From the NCBI GenBank assembly GCA_963555705.1, contig OY743180.1, forward strand, positions 37,232,129 through 37,296,128: a DNA stretch of 64,000 nt. Direction: 5' to 3'. Positions within the stretch are counted from its first letter, which is position 1; each line of letters opens with the position of its first letter. Below the pieces are notes generated by a model that saw nothing but the letters and a program-made list of their open reading frames with translations, was not told where the DNA came from and did no database searches. The DNA is from Ligustrum vulgare (lineage: Eukaryota; Streptophyta; Magnoliopsida; Lamiales; Oleaceae). The position numbers and the translations under genes were made by a program. Positions 10,449-21,350 of this stretch are shown here, piece after piece.

Positions 10449-12240
10449 ATAAGTGTATTTTGTACACTTATCTTAATCGTCAAACTAGAGTATTTGTTAT
10501 TGATTTTAATGAATTATAGCTTAATTTAATCATATTTTATGTATTAGGTGAAATCCAATACGAAATGAATGAATCAAAGGAAATTGGTAGAAAATCGAGC
10601 TAAAATGAGATAACTCAAAGTTCGGAGACTTAAATGCAAACTTTCAAAAAGATGACTCGAACCATTTGTCTACTCGTGCATGATACTAAAGATTCAATTG
10701 GAAGAGTTGGAAGCTAAATTTGGTGAAATAAATGCAAACGGACGAAAATGAAAGAGTTTTAGCCGAACAAGTTATGCTAAAAAATTTCAGCTTCGTATTA
10801 AGGCTCATGTTTCATCCCATAAACTTTCAAATTGGAAAATGTCTTTTCTAGATGAATTGTAGCCCTCTGAGTCATCTTTCCACAGAATTTTGAGTTTTTT
10901 CGATCGGACATCAGACGAAGAAGTAACAATGAAATTTCCGACTATTGGTCGGATGAAAAATCTGCTATGCGTCCGAGGAAGAGGGTTCAAAATCCGATTT
11001 TCTGCATCATTTCAATTGTTTTAGTAATCCATTTTGCACAAGTATGGACACAAAGACTAGATAGAAATTAATGGAGAAAAATTTGAAAATGAATGGAGAA
11101 AATGGTGGAAAAGAAAAGAAAAGAAAAGATAAGATCAATAGTGGATGGGAGCATGATGGAAGAGAATAATTCTTGCAAATGGACATTATCTTATCATAAA
11201 GGAGATGCTATTGCACTCTATAAATAGCAAGGGAAAATGAAGGAGAAGACACACCTCTTACATACACTTCTTGTATACTACAACAAGGAGAATAAATCAA
11301 GCTTTGTGAGAATTCAATAGAGGAATTCAAAGGAGGTCTCTTGGAGGAATTTACAACAATTCCCATCACTAAGCTTTCTTTACTCTTTCTTTTGTATTTT
11401 TCTCATGCTTGTATTTCTTATACTTGATGTTTACATTATGTGCAACACGAGTAGCTAAATTCTCCTTTGATTGAGGAAGAAGTTGAAGCATCTAGACATG
11501 GGTTTCTAGTTTATAAAAACTAAGTTCATTTCATTATATATTCTGATTATGTTTATATTTCATTGATTTCATGCCATATTGTTCTTTCTTTATTGCTTTG
11601 GAGGCCTACTAAGTAATAGGGTTAGAATGATTAATGTTATACTTTGGTTCTTAATCCGTAATTGTTAAGTTACCAAGATAATTTGTAACAAATGCAAAAA
11701 TGATTTGAACCGAGCGAATCTCTATTTTGCATGTGGTATGTGACCTAGGTTAAATAAACCAAGCTTATGAGTTTTTTGCCTTGAATAACCTATCCTTAAG
11801 AGTTTAATCTTTCAATTATTTAAATTTAAAGAGCTTATTCTAGATTGTTAATTGGAAAGATATTGGATAGAGAGCTTGTTCTATCCAATGACTAAGTAAG
11901 AAGGATTCCGATTAGCACAACTTGTGTGCTTTTTGAGGGTTATTACAATTGATCTGTTTAATTGAAGTGAATTTGTTTATTTATTATGACCTAATGTCTA
12001 GATGTGGATACTAATTCCTCAATCATATTTTTTGACGCACTTTACAAATTTACTTGTTTCACTATTTTTACATCTTTTGCAATTTACTTATTTTATTATG
12101 ACAACAAAACCAACCCCCCCACCCCACCCCCCACCCCCCAATTTCAACAAATCAATTAATTCAAACTATCACAATCTCTGTGGAAGAAAGACCCTTACTT
12201 TCTATTATACTTCACAATGTCGAAACATTCAAAAGTATTA
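10449..12240 (+). mobile_element. Athila-1 3' LTR (right end uncertain)
   Basis: It begins TGATAAGTGTATTTTGTACA directly after a PPT. The first 26 bases hold a perfect 10-bp hairpin (GATAAGTGTA / TACACTTATC). A TATAAATAG box is at about 11219-11227, and a C-rich run lies near 12113-12140. Near its end it shows the CACAATCTCTGTGGAA type of sequence. No clear TG...CA terminus, PBS or TSD marks the right border, so about 12240 is an estimate. The longer open frames inside are not supported as genes. Confidence 0.65.
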
Positions 12241-12389
12241 AGGAGTAAGGAACTTATTTTGGAGCATCATTCGTGGTGCGACCACTTTACATGACACCAT
12301 TAATAAGTTAACTGGACAACTTTGTTAGTCAACTTTTCCAAATATATGGCACCACTTTCAAGCAAGAACGATTGTGGGACATAATCCCA

Positions 12390-12673
12390 TGGTTGTAAGT
12401 CCAAATCAGGGAATAGAGACAACTATTGCAAGTCCAAATCAAGGAATAAAGCCACCTATTGGACCATCCTCTTCAAACCAGGGGGTGTTGGAATGACAGG
12501 TTTAAATGGTGGTAATGGAACACTAAACTTTGGGGGTAACCCAAATGCAAGAGATAATGTTCAAAATAACGGACATAATACTCCACATGTTAATGATTAG
12601 GGAAATATTCAAACTAATGGTAATAACGGTTTAAACAATGGAGTTTTCACTGCAAATTTGTTACCAAGCCTTA
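12390..12673 (+). pseudogene. Tat gag N-terminal part
   Basis: A Gly/Asn-rich reading (MTGLNGGNGTLNFGGN, then NGNNGLNNGVF) ends NLLPSL exactly where the protease-only element was inserted, and resumes at 15511 as RPQLIPPGN. An in-frame TAG near 12598 interrupts it. Low-complexity Asn/Gly N-termini before the capsid domain are seen in Tat gag. Confidence 0.6.
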
Positions 12674-13282
12674 TGATGTGTTCCGGACCCTCGACAATCG
12701 GAGTCATGGCAGGCTTGACGGAAAAATCTACAATTCAAGCCAAATTGGAGCAAAAACGAGGCAAAAATGATCAATTTTGGTATTTACGGCCGAACTAAGG
12801 AGCGGATCAAATTTCGCAGGATCTTGATTATTTTATTTCCTTTTTCCAAATTTTAATTATTTTAGCTATTTTAGTTTAATTAGGATTCTATTTTGAGTCC
12901 ATTAGTGGCTAGGGTTTTTGTTTGCTTATTTATACGTTTTTTCCATTCATTATAATTCAGACTTGATTTTGATATAAACAGTTTTTATTGAGAATTTAAT
13001 AAAATTTATAGGTGGATTCCTATATTTTTCGAACTTATCAAGAATATTTCTTGTGGCGTTCAAATACCGAACTTATCAAATATTTGCTAGAATATTTGTG
13101 GCGTTCAAATCAGAGACTTATCAAGGAGATCGGACAAATCCTTGTGACATTTCGGAAGTCATGGTTCTTTATTCCGCATCGTCGAGCCATCACGTCGTGA
13201 ATATCGGGTCAAGATTCCACAGTCCATCCACAACCTGAGTTCGGAACTTTCCGGCGTTTCTTCCGCGCTTCGAATCTCATCA
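12674..13282 (+). repeat. 5' LTR of the protease-only element
   Basis: 609 bp, TGATGTG...CTCATCA. The last third carries three partial tandem copies of an ACTTATCAA...TTGTGGCGTTCAAAT unit (about 13030-13155). It is followed at once by the PBS. Confidence 0.9.
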
Positions 13283-13284
13283 TC

Positions 13285-13296
13285 TGGTATCAGAGC
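13285..13296 (+). promoter_or_regulatory. Primer binding site (initiator tRNA-Met type)
   Basis: TGGTATCAGAGC starts two bases after the 5' LTR end. It is the standard plant PBS complementary to the 3' end of initiator tRNA-Met. Confidence 0.9.
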
Positions 13297-13752
13297 TGGA
13301 CTCTGAATTCAGGTTATTCTACCCAGTTTAATTCTTATGTTTATCATCGAGTCTGTCATAAGAATTATCCATATATTGTTGTTGAGTCTTTCTTTTCTTG
13401 AGTATTCTTCGTGCCAGTAAATTTTTTTCCAGTTTGATCCATATAAAAATTCAACAAAAATTCAAAAGTGTTTATTTTGTTCAATTCTTATCCAAATCCT
13501 GTTCCGTTTGTTTTGTTGTGCTCGTGTCGAATTTTCGGATTTATTTTTAAAAAAAATTATTTATTTATTATTATTTAATTCCGAAAATTCATTATTAGAA
13601 AAAAAAAAGTCATTCCAAAATTCAAGAACCACTTTCTTGAGTTTCTTTAAAATTCTTGGTATTCATTTCCTTCCAAGTCAATAAAAGTCGTTCTTGCTAT
13701 TTAATGTCTAAATCCTCTTCATTTTTTAATTTTTTTTAACGTCACATAAGGA

Positions 13753-14478
13753 ATGGATTATGATCCGAGTTCTATATTCCAAACTAGATGTTATGTGGAT
13801 CATAAGGGGTGCAGTTTGGCGATTGATAGAAAGTGTTTTACTAATTTCGTTAGTAGCACAGTGGTTGAAAAATTAGGATTGCCCCTAGAACCACACTATA
13901 AACCTTATAGGATGACGTGGATGAGGGAGTTTGGGGATTTCAAAGTAACCAAACAAGTTCTAGTGCCTATCACCCAGGGAAGGTATTGTGATGATGTATG
14001 GTGTGATGTAGTGCCATTGAAATCTTATCATATTTTATTGGGAAACCCTTGGAGACATAGGAGGGAGGCTGTTTATGATAAGAGTATGCACATATACCAA
14101 TTCCTTAAGAAAGGGAAAACATGCGTACTATATGGGTTGACATTAGAGGAAGCACTAGAAGATTCACGGAGAGTAAGGAAGGAGAGTGAAAAGTGGTGTA
14201 ATAGGAGGCATCGTGGGGATAAGGATATTGATAAGAAGGAGGGAGAGTTGAAATTAAAAATAAAGAAACAAACTCCAAAATTTGATGAGGAATTGATTAG
14301 GAATGAAATTGTTTATGATAAGAGGAATGAAATGAAAGTTGGTGTAGAAGTTCAACATTTGAACTTTGAATTGGAAAATCCACATTTGGATAGTGATGAG
14401 GTAGTGTGCAAACATGGTGATACGAATGTGGAGGTAGAAGATGTGGTTGAATTTGAAAGAAAAAAATTTGAGAGCTAG
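13753..14478 (+). CDS. Retropepsin-like protein, sole clear ORF of the non-autonomous LTR element
   Basis: 241 codons, uninterrupted. Residues 8-110 follow the Ty3 chromovirus aspartic protease pattern: CYVDHKGCSLAIDRKCFTNF, where the usual D-S/G-G active site reads D-R-K; then EKLGLPLEPHYKPYRMTW, VTKQVLVPI, CDVVPLKSYHILLGNPWRHR and YDKSMHIY. The catalytic Asp is kept but the following Gly/Ser residues are replaced, so proteolysis is doubtful. The remaining 130 residues are charged (many Glu, Lys, Arg), with a KKEGELKLKIKK-like linker and an acidic end. The start ATG is about 460 bp after the PBS and no gag precedes it. An intact frame in an element with near-identical LTRs may reflect youth or selection on the product. 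Alternatively it is a passive leftover of a deleted pol. Confidence 0.75.
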   Translation: MDYDPSSIFQTRCYVDHKGCSLAIDRKCFTNFVSSTVVEKLGLPLEPHYKPYRMTWMREFGDFKVTKQVLVPITQGRYCDDVWCDVVPLKSYHILLGNPWRHRREAVYDKSMHIYQFLKKGKTCVLYGLTLEEALEDSRRVRKESEKWCNRRHRGDKDIDKKEGELKLKIKKQTPKFDEELIRNEIVYDKRNEMKVGVEVQHLNFELENPHLDSDEVVCKHGDTNVEVEDVVEFERKKFES

Positions 14479-14881
14479 AAAATCTTGAGTTAGAGGAAGT
14501 AACCGAGCTTGAGAGAAAAGAGATAGAGGGGGGAGAGCAAGAAGTTGCAAAAGGAGAATGAGGTGAAGAGAGGAGCCTCATGGTTCAAAAGGTGGAATTG
14601 ACAGTGACAATTCATAAATACAAGGATCCATACCTTGTACCTCATGAACCTAACGTTTCCCTCCCCGCTTTATTTAATTTTGTTTTGCAGGTCAAATGTA
14701 CTTGGAAATTTGGGCAACACCACCAATGCTCACAGGAGTTTCTACTTCAATCCATTCATGTAACCCAAGTTACAGGATACTATTGATCATCCCTCTGGCA
14801 TGGAAGCAATAATTTTCCATTTGATCCAAGAGGTGAAGTGAAACAATAAGAACAAAGCTATGATTCGGGACGAATCATCCT
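14479..14881 (+). other. Internal 3' segment of the protease-only element
   Basis: It begins with Glu/Arg-rich sequence that would extend the preceding ORF after a frame change. A short open frame (14580-14786) contains PYLVPHEPNVSLPALFNFVL and VKCTWKFG, which I do not recognise. A TTTTGTTTTGCAG site at about 14678-14690 could be a splice acceptor. Just before the PPT is GGGACGAATC, common in Ty3 chromovirus 3' leaders. Confidence 0.4.
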
Positions 14882-14893
14882 AAAGAAGGAGGG
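14882..14893 (+). promoter_or_regulatory. Polypurine tract of the protease-only element
   Basis: AAAGAAGGAGGG, two bases before the 3' LTR start TGATGTG at 14896. Confidence 0.85.
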
Positions 14894-14895
14894 TA

Positions 14896-15505
14896 TGATG
14901 TGTTTCGGACCCTCGAAAATCGAAGTCATGACAGGCTTGATGGAAAAATCTACAATTCAAGCCAAATTGGAGCAAAAAACGAGGCAAAAAGGATCAATTT
15001 TGGTATTTACGGCCGTAACTAAGGAGGGGATCAAATTTCGCAAGATCTTGATTATTTTATTTCCTTTTTTCAAATTTTAGTTATTTTAGCTATTTTAGTT
15101 TAATTAGGATTCTATTTTGAGTCCATTAGTGGCTAGGGTTTTTGTTTGCTTATTTATACGTTTTTTCCATTCATTGTAATTCAGACTTGATTTTGATATA
15201 AACAGTTTTTATTGAGGATTCAATAAAATTTATAGGTAGATTCCTATATTTTTCGAACTTATCTCTATATTTCTTGTGGCGTTCAAATACCGAACTTATC
15301 AAATATTTACTAGAATATTTGTGGCGTTCAAATCAGAGACTTATCAAGGAGATCGGACAAATCCTTGTGGCGTTTCGAAAGTCGTGGTTCTTTATTCCGC
15401 ATCGTCGAGCCATCGCGTCGTGAATATCGGGTCAAGATTCCACGGTCCATCCACAACCTGGGTTCGGAACTTTCCGGCGTTTCTTCCGCGCTTCGAATCT
15501 CATCA
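14896..15505 (+). repeat. 3' LTR of the protease-only element
   Basis: 610 bp, co-linear with 12674-13282, with scattered substitutions and single-base indels. Ends CTCATCA followed by TSD CCTTA. Confidence 0.9.
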
Positions 15506-15510
15506 CCTTA

Positions 15511-17509
15511 GGCCTCAATTGATACCACCAGGAAACCAACCCATAGGTGTCCCCTATGATCTCAACGTCTTGTTGAGAGATCAAATTGCCGAGATAGTGT
15601 GAGATCAAATGGCTATTAGAATGCGTCCTTGTATTAGACTGACTTACACAAAGTCATACCTTGATTGGGTAGATCAAGCATATCCATGGCCTAGAGGATA
15701 CAAAGTACTAGAATTTTCGCTGTTCACTAGCTTAGGAGATGTTTCCACTCTAGAACATGTAGGGCGATTCACATTGCAATGCAGTGAAGTAACTGATTAT
15801 CATAATATGAGACTATTCCCTAGTTCATTAACAAGAGTAGCTTTCTCATGGTTCAATAATTTTCCAGCAAATTTTGTGCAGACATAGCAACATTTAGAGT
15901 AATTATTCTATGCTCAATCTTATAAAACTGAGTCTGAAGTGACTTTGACCGATTTGGCGAATTTACGTCAAATGCTCAATGAATGGGCATAAAGTTTTCT
16001 TCAAAGGTTCAAAATGATCATGAGAAAATGTTTTGTTCCTTTGCATAAAAAGGAATTCGTCAAGATCACTCAAAGTTGTTTGAGTTTTGACTTGAAAAAG
16101 AAGTACCAAAATAGAGAATTTCCTGACTTATTCCAGTTGAGTGCTAATGTGATTAGATATGAACGTCTAATAAGAGAAGAGGAACAAATGAAAAATTCTA
16201 GCAAAGGGACTTACTATAGAGACCCGAATTTTGACGTCCACATGGTTGATGATGAAGATTATGACCAAACGAAGTGTGTTTAGCCGAACTAATTAAGGGA
16301 GACGTGTATACTTTCCCTTTAGGAGATAAAAACAAAAAGGCTAGAATTTTTTCGTTTGGCATGACGAAATTGGACCTTATATTAGACAAACTATATAAAG
16401 ATAAACGGATAAAATTGAGCGATAAGCATAAATCGCCAAACCTTGAACAAATCAAGGGTAAAAAATATTGTAAATGGCATAATGCATGGTTTCATATGAC
16501 TAACAATTGCTTGGATTTTCGTCATGTGTTACAAGATGTAATCTAATTTGGGCGAATCACTTTTGGAGCCAACAAGAAGATGGCGGTGGATGAAAATCCC
16601 TTCCCACATCCACTTGGGGGTAAATATGATGACAACTGGCTTCGAAAGTAGGTTGCCAAAATTCTAGTTGGTCATAGATGATGGAAAGGAAGATTCTGGG
16701 CGGCATCCTAGTGTTTTTGAATGTTTAAAGGGAAAGGAACCTTGAAAATATGAAGGTATCTTGTGTACTAGATGTATAGGGGAAGTAAATGAGTGTGCGG
16801 GAAAAGTAGGGGCATGGAGGCATTACAATCGGTCTAAAGTTGTTCATAATTTCCAGCCTGACAGAGGACGAGGTATACAATTCTATAGAAAACTTCCCTT
16901 TGAAAGGCAGTTCAGGCTGATGAACATCGGGAGAACATTCAGACCACAGTCTCGTCAGCCAAATGTGTGGCATTTGGTATAATATAGGAATGGTCGTTCC
17001 TTTTAATGAGATGATTAGAACACAACAAAAACGTTTCCAGAAGAATTATGGCAAAATGATGAGATGATAGTAGGGGTTATCACACCCTAAAGCACTTGAG
17101 TTCCTTAAGGTTGCCAATAAGAATATTCTCAATGATAGCATCGGTGGATCAATGGAAGCAGCATCAGAAAGTTCTTCTAGGAAGTCAAAATTTGAGCGTA
17201 GTAAGAAAGATGAAGATGAGGAAGATCTGGGGAAATCTACCATCATTTAGTTCGATACTTTGCCTCCAGTTATGGCTAATAACTACTTTTCGGCCAATGA
17301 ATTCAAAAGCAAAGAGAATGATGAAGATGAAGATGAGATAGAAGATAACGAGGAGGAAGCATGCATGCTAGTGTGTGACGAAGGCCAAACATCCCAGGAG
17401 GTATGTTATGAAGATGAAGATGAGATAGAAGCAGAAGGGAAAGGAGGGTAGTGTCGCGCAATAAATGGCTAAAGCAACTGTATCAGGAGGGTGTCCACGA
17501 GGTAGACTT
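15511..17509 (+). pseudogene. Tat gag: capsid region and downstream part
   Basis: It resumes RPQLIPPGNQPIGVPYDLNV and reads the Ty3 gag core: SYLDWVDQAYPWPRGYKV, LEHVGRFTLQCSEV, SSLTRVAFSWFNNFPANF and LRQMLNEWA, then KKEFVKITQSCLSFDLKKKY. A zinc-knuckle-like KYCKWHNAWFHMTNNCLDFR (C-x3-H...C) lies near 16467-16520. Stops at about 15600 and 15885 and frame changes near 15990 and 16280 break it. The tail (17280-17450) is very acidic, with Asp/Glu runs. It is cut at 17509 by a solo LTR and resumes at 20522. Confidence 0.8.
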
Positions 17510-18497
17510 TGTAACGCCCCTAGTTATAACCACTCGGAACGTCACTTCATCGTCTCAACTAACTTACAAAATCGATAATTAAGCGGGAAAATAACTGGAA
17601 TATCAATCGCGTAATTTTATAAAGTTTAACTCAAATGGTAAACAACTCGAATACTGAATTAATTTGAAAAACAAACTTGGAACAAACATGAAATAAGTTT
17701 CAATTTCAAATAAAAACATTTCAAGAATTTCAATAATGGCCACCATCGTTCGCCTCGTCGCCAACTCCATCATCTTCAAAATTGGTTTTTGGAAAATGAG
17801 AGTATTTCAAAAAAAAATACTCAGTAGACTCGTGCACAATAATAATTTGATATTATAAATTAAAAAACATAATCATGATATTAAAGTCTCAGGTGTCGAA
17901 ATGATCACCAGTAATCTCATGAACAAGTAAATAAATACAAGTTCAAGTCTCATGCATTTAAGCAAGTAAATTCTTGTAACATAGTCTCATGCTTGAAAAG
18001 CAAGTAATTCTCATGAACACGTTCATACAAGCTAAACTTATAATTCAAACAATCATTGATGCGCACTTTTGAAAAGAAAATTTGTAAATTAATTCTCGAG
18101 TATTGAGCAAACGGGAATAATACTTCTAATGTTCTCGCGCCTCGTCTAGTCCTATTAAATAAATATATAATTAAAATTATATTTTGGATTAATCAAGTTT
18201 AGAAAGATAAATTTGTGTAAATAAGGTTTTTAAAAGGATTTAGGGATTAAATAAGATAAATGTAAGAAATCAGGGGCTGATTCACATAAATAATAAATCT
18301 TGAAACTGATTCATAACTTTTCAGAAATAAATGAGCTGACTAAAATATCTTAAAATTGCAGGGGCTTAAAACAATAACTTTTAAAACTTGGGATTGAAAT
18401 TGATAGTTCAAGAAGCTTGGGACTAAGAGGCCAACGTAATTACTTTTTAAAATCGGGGGACTAAATAGGTGATTTTACAAAATCAAAACTTTAAAAT

Positions 18498-19382
18498 ATA
18501 AGTCCCTGTTCTCTTTGCTGTTTTGAGGTCGTTTTCTGTTTTTATTTTCGAAAACGCTAAAAACGCGTTCTCTTTACCATTTTCGAAAACCCATTTTTTG
18601 AAAAAAAAAATAAAATTGTACACAAAACGGAAAACGCCCAAAACCTCGTTTTGGACGTTTTGTGTGTATTTCGACAAAAAATGTCCAAAACGCGAAAAAC
18701 GAGTTTTGGGATTTTTTTTTTTAAATATAATTATCTTAACTTAGAACTAAGCTTAATATAAAGTTTTTATTTTTATTTCTTTTATTATTTTTTTTAGAAT
18801 TATCCTAGTTTGGAACTAAGCTTAAACAAAGATTTTTTTATTTTTATTTTATTTTTATTTTTTATTTTTTTGAGAATTATCCTAACTTGGAACTAAGTTT
18901 AAATAAAGTTTTATTGAATTCAATATCAACATTACAAAAAAAATTAAGTGAGAATTCTTGTTGTTATATTTCAAAAAATGCACTGATAAATGGACTCTGA
19001 TGGTTTTGAAAGAACTTGCATTTTCTGGATTTTAGTAGAAGTAGAGCTTTCTCAAATCCCGAACCTGACCAAGCTGTGTTAATATAGACTCTTAATGCTC
19101 ACATTAGTGTGTTGCATGTAATCATATTTTTAGTGTATTGTGAAAGTAAATTTGAGTTTGAGTTAGTAATATTCTGCAAACAAATTAGTTAAAAATAGTT
19201 TAAGTAGTATTCTGCAAAATTTCAAACAGAACGTGTTTTCCAACTTTTCATTTTCAAAAATAGTTTTCAGAAATGACAAACCAAACGCGTTTTCAGCAAA
19301 TTTGAAAACAAAAATGAAAACAGGAAATACAAAACATTTTCGAAAATGAAAATACAGAATAAAATACAAACAGAACGCCCTC
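18498..19382. mobile_element. MITE-like insertion inside the solo LTR
   Basis: About 0.89 kb absent from the sister LTRs. The left end, near CCCTGTTCTCTTTG, roughly mirrors the right end CAAACAGAACGCCC as an imperfect terminal inversion. The inside is rich in short inverted GTTTTCGAAAAC and CGTTTT motifs. No TSD is certain and no transposase is encoded. Related TTCTCTTTG(T)CGTTTT sequence occurs near 27833-27985 and 36940-36985. Borders are approximate. Confidence 0.55.
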
Positions 19383-20241
19383 TCTAATTTCTCTCACAAA
19401 CAACCGACAGAGAAAGAGGGAGAGAGGTCGGGAGACGAGACCACCGATCACCGGCGATAGCGTCGCCGTCTGTCCTGCCGACGGTGGCGCTGCCTTCGCT
19501 CGGTGGCGCCCTAGTGTGCGGTGGGTGAATATAAAGGATTTGGGGCAGTTTTGTGTGCAAAAATTAAGGTAAACCGAGACACAATTTTTTTGGGCGATCT
19601 CCGGCGGAACTCCAGTCGGACGTGCCGATGATTAAGGTAAGACAATGGGCTTTCTTTCTTTTTGGTTTTTTTGGTTCGATTGTGGTTCGATCTCGAATGG
19701 GCAGCCCCGGTTTGGAGATAGGGTGCTATGGCTGATTTAGGAAGGATTGGGGCTGTTAAATCTTCCATTGCAATTTATAGTTTGGGATTGATGGTTCAGT
19801 TTTAGTGGAGGTGATTGGTGGAAGTGGTGAAAGGGCAGTGACGATTTGGGAATGGATAGGAGTCCCTTTTTTTGGGTTTTGACATAGGCAAGTGAATTGC
19901 GTGAATTTGGTCGCAGTGTTTTGGTTGATGAATTTGTCCGGTGGTGGAGCTTGTGTTGTGTCTGTGGTTTGTGATGTTGTCTGATCGTTTGGGAAATGTG
20001 TGAAACAAACGTGAATTATGTGGGCTAATGGAAATGAAGACTTACCTAAGTTTACAAATTCATGTGAGGGAAGAATGGAGAGGAATGAAGACAATTTATA
20101 CAGTGATGAAACCCAATTCTCAGTAACCGAACATTGATGCAGGGAGTTGAAGAGAAATTTTAACTAAACATTGATGGGGAACATTTGAGTTGAAGGAAGT
20201 TGAATAGCTGGAGTTATAATTGCTGAAAATTAACTTATGTA

Positions 20242-20273
20242 TTGATGATGATGATGATGATGATGATGATGAC
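20242..20273. repeat. (GAT)n microsatellite
   Basis: About ten tandem GAT units inside the solo LTR. Confidence 0.9.
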
Positions 20274-20639
20274 ATTAAAATCAGAAATGTGAATTTTGAA
20301 TTAAAATAAAGTCTCGGTTTAAAAATGAGATAATGATTTACGACGAATTTTGGAATCTCAAATTGGACTTTAAGATTATAAATTACAATTTTTTTTCTTA
20401 AAATCTCAAAATAACTAATAGGCTAGACGAGCACGCTAATTTTGACCGTTAAGATTTGGAGAGTCGTAGCGACAAGTTTGTTAAAACTAACTTTTAAATT
20501 TGAAATTTCTCGGTCGCTACAGACTTGTTGGGGGAACCATCTAGGAGTTCTTTTGAATTTTGTTTAAAAGATGAAGAATTGTGAGAAAAGAGTCAAAAAG
20601 GAGACCCATGACGCAAGTATTCCAAATTAAACACTGCAT

Positions 20640-21350
20640 GTTCATCTGTCAAGAGAGCTCGACCTTAGGGAAGACAAGCAAGAAGTGGAGATAGATGCGG
20701 CTGAAAAAGTTATTTTTAGAAAGCCGTATGTAAAGTTAACCAAACATTTAAGGTCTTCGTATGTGAAGGACTTAGTCAATGGTATACCTATGTCAAAGGT
20801 ACACATTGATAATGGGGAAGCTATAAATATCATCCCGTCCATGATGATAAGGAAGTTCGCTAAAACAAAATGTGATTGATCCCAACAAAAGTTATTCTTA
20901 CAAGCTTCGACGAGGGAGCGACTTCAGCTAAGGGAGTAATGCCATTAGAAATAACCGTGGGAATAAATACTAGGACCACAATTTTCTTTGTGATAGATAG
21001 TCCTACCAGTTACAATGTGTTGTTAGGGATAGATTGGATAGATGGGAGTCATTGCATACCTTCATCGCTCCACTAGTGCCTGGTTTTCCAGAATCATAAA
21101 GGGGAAGTGGAGGTCGTGCAAGCAGATCACAGACCTTTTGTTGCAGAAGCAAACTCCGTGGAGAGGTTCGTGTATAAAGGGAATTATGGACATTTCAGAG
21201 TGGTCCAAGATGGAGAAGAAACTCAGATCATCACACAGAGTGAAGAACCATTTTCAGTGGATGCACTTACCGAAATGTTCAATCAAGTGAGGCCAAACAT
21301 AGTGGTCCTCCAAGAGCCAGTGATTGGTAAGAGGTCGATCAAAGAATTCT
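20640..21350 (+). pseudogene. Tat aspartic protease and following spacer
   Basis: It reads EKVIFRKPYVKLTKHLRSSY, VHIDNGEAINIIPSMMIRKF (active-site Asp retained, DNG in place of DGG/DSG) and, after a stop and frame step at 20877-20880, LTSFDEGATSAKGVMPLEIT and SYNVLLGIDWIDGSHCIPSS. This is the full retropepsin fold of the Tat clade. The spacer contains GEVEVVQADHRPFVAEANS-like sequence in a second frame, then DGEETQIITQSEEPFSVDAL to a stop at about 21350. Frameshifts around 20880 and 21070-21100 disable it. Confidence 0.8.

Larger units (their letters stand above)
1202..12240 (+). mobile_element. Athila-1: decayed Ty3 Athila retrotransposon with captured LOG cassette
   Basis: The sequence, in order, is: RT, RNase H and integrase remnants; a pol C-terminus; a conserved pol-end hairpin (5493-5516); an extra cassette with promoter, unknown ORF and LOG-like sequence (about 6000-7495); an untranslated region; a polypurine tract (10433-10446); and a 3' LTR from 10449. 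The gag, protease and 5' LTR would lie left of the window. Three LTR insertions interrupt it (ending 1201; 3620-5064; 8798-10187). Clade assignment rests on the RNase H motif around 2395-2540 and the PPT form AAGTTTGGGGGT. The right end near 12240 is uncertain, because no clean LTR terminus or TSD is visible there. Confidence 0.7.
12674..15505 (+). mobile_element. Compact complete LTR retrotransposon encoding only a retropepsin-like ORF
   Basis: This 2832-bp element is structurally complete: TSD CCTTA (12669-12673, 15506-15510), 5' LTR 12674-13282, PBS 13285-13296, one main ORF, PPT 14882-14893 and 3' LTR 14896-15505. The LTRs (609 and 610 bp) begin TGATGTGTT and end CTCATCA, and differ only at scattered bases, so insertion is fairly recent relative to its Tat host. 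It encodes no gag capsid, RT, RNase H or integrase, so it must have moved in trans. The PBS type and the GGGACGAAT...GAAGGAGGG 3' leader are Ty3 chromovirus-like. Confidence 0.9.
17510..20521 (-). mobile_element. Tekay-like solo LTR carrying an internal MITE, TSD GACTT
   Basis: Plus-strand ends are TGTAACGCCCC and GGTCGCTACA; TSD GACTT is at 17505-17509 and 20522-20526. It is 3012 bp, about 0.9 kb longer than its relatives (2118 and 2163 bp), which the insert at about 18498-19382 explains. Inverted pairs are conserved with relatives: CTCGTCTAG (18141-18149) with CTAGACGAG (20423-20431), and GTAGCGAC (20466-20473) with GTCGCTAC (20513-20520). A minus-strand TATAAAT is near 20086-20092. No polyprotein is present, so it is a solo LTR. 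Confidence 0.85.

Noticed and set aside
14254..14581. Minus-strand frames opposite the protease ORF
   Set aside because: Shadows of the charged C-terminal half of the retropepsin-like ORF.
19756..20094. 112-codon minus-strand frame in the solo LTR at 17510
   Set aside because: Pro/Thr-rich leader-like sequence that is not conserved as a frame in the other LTR copies.
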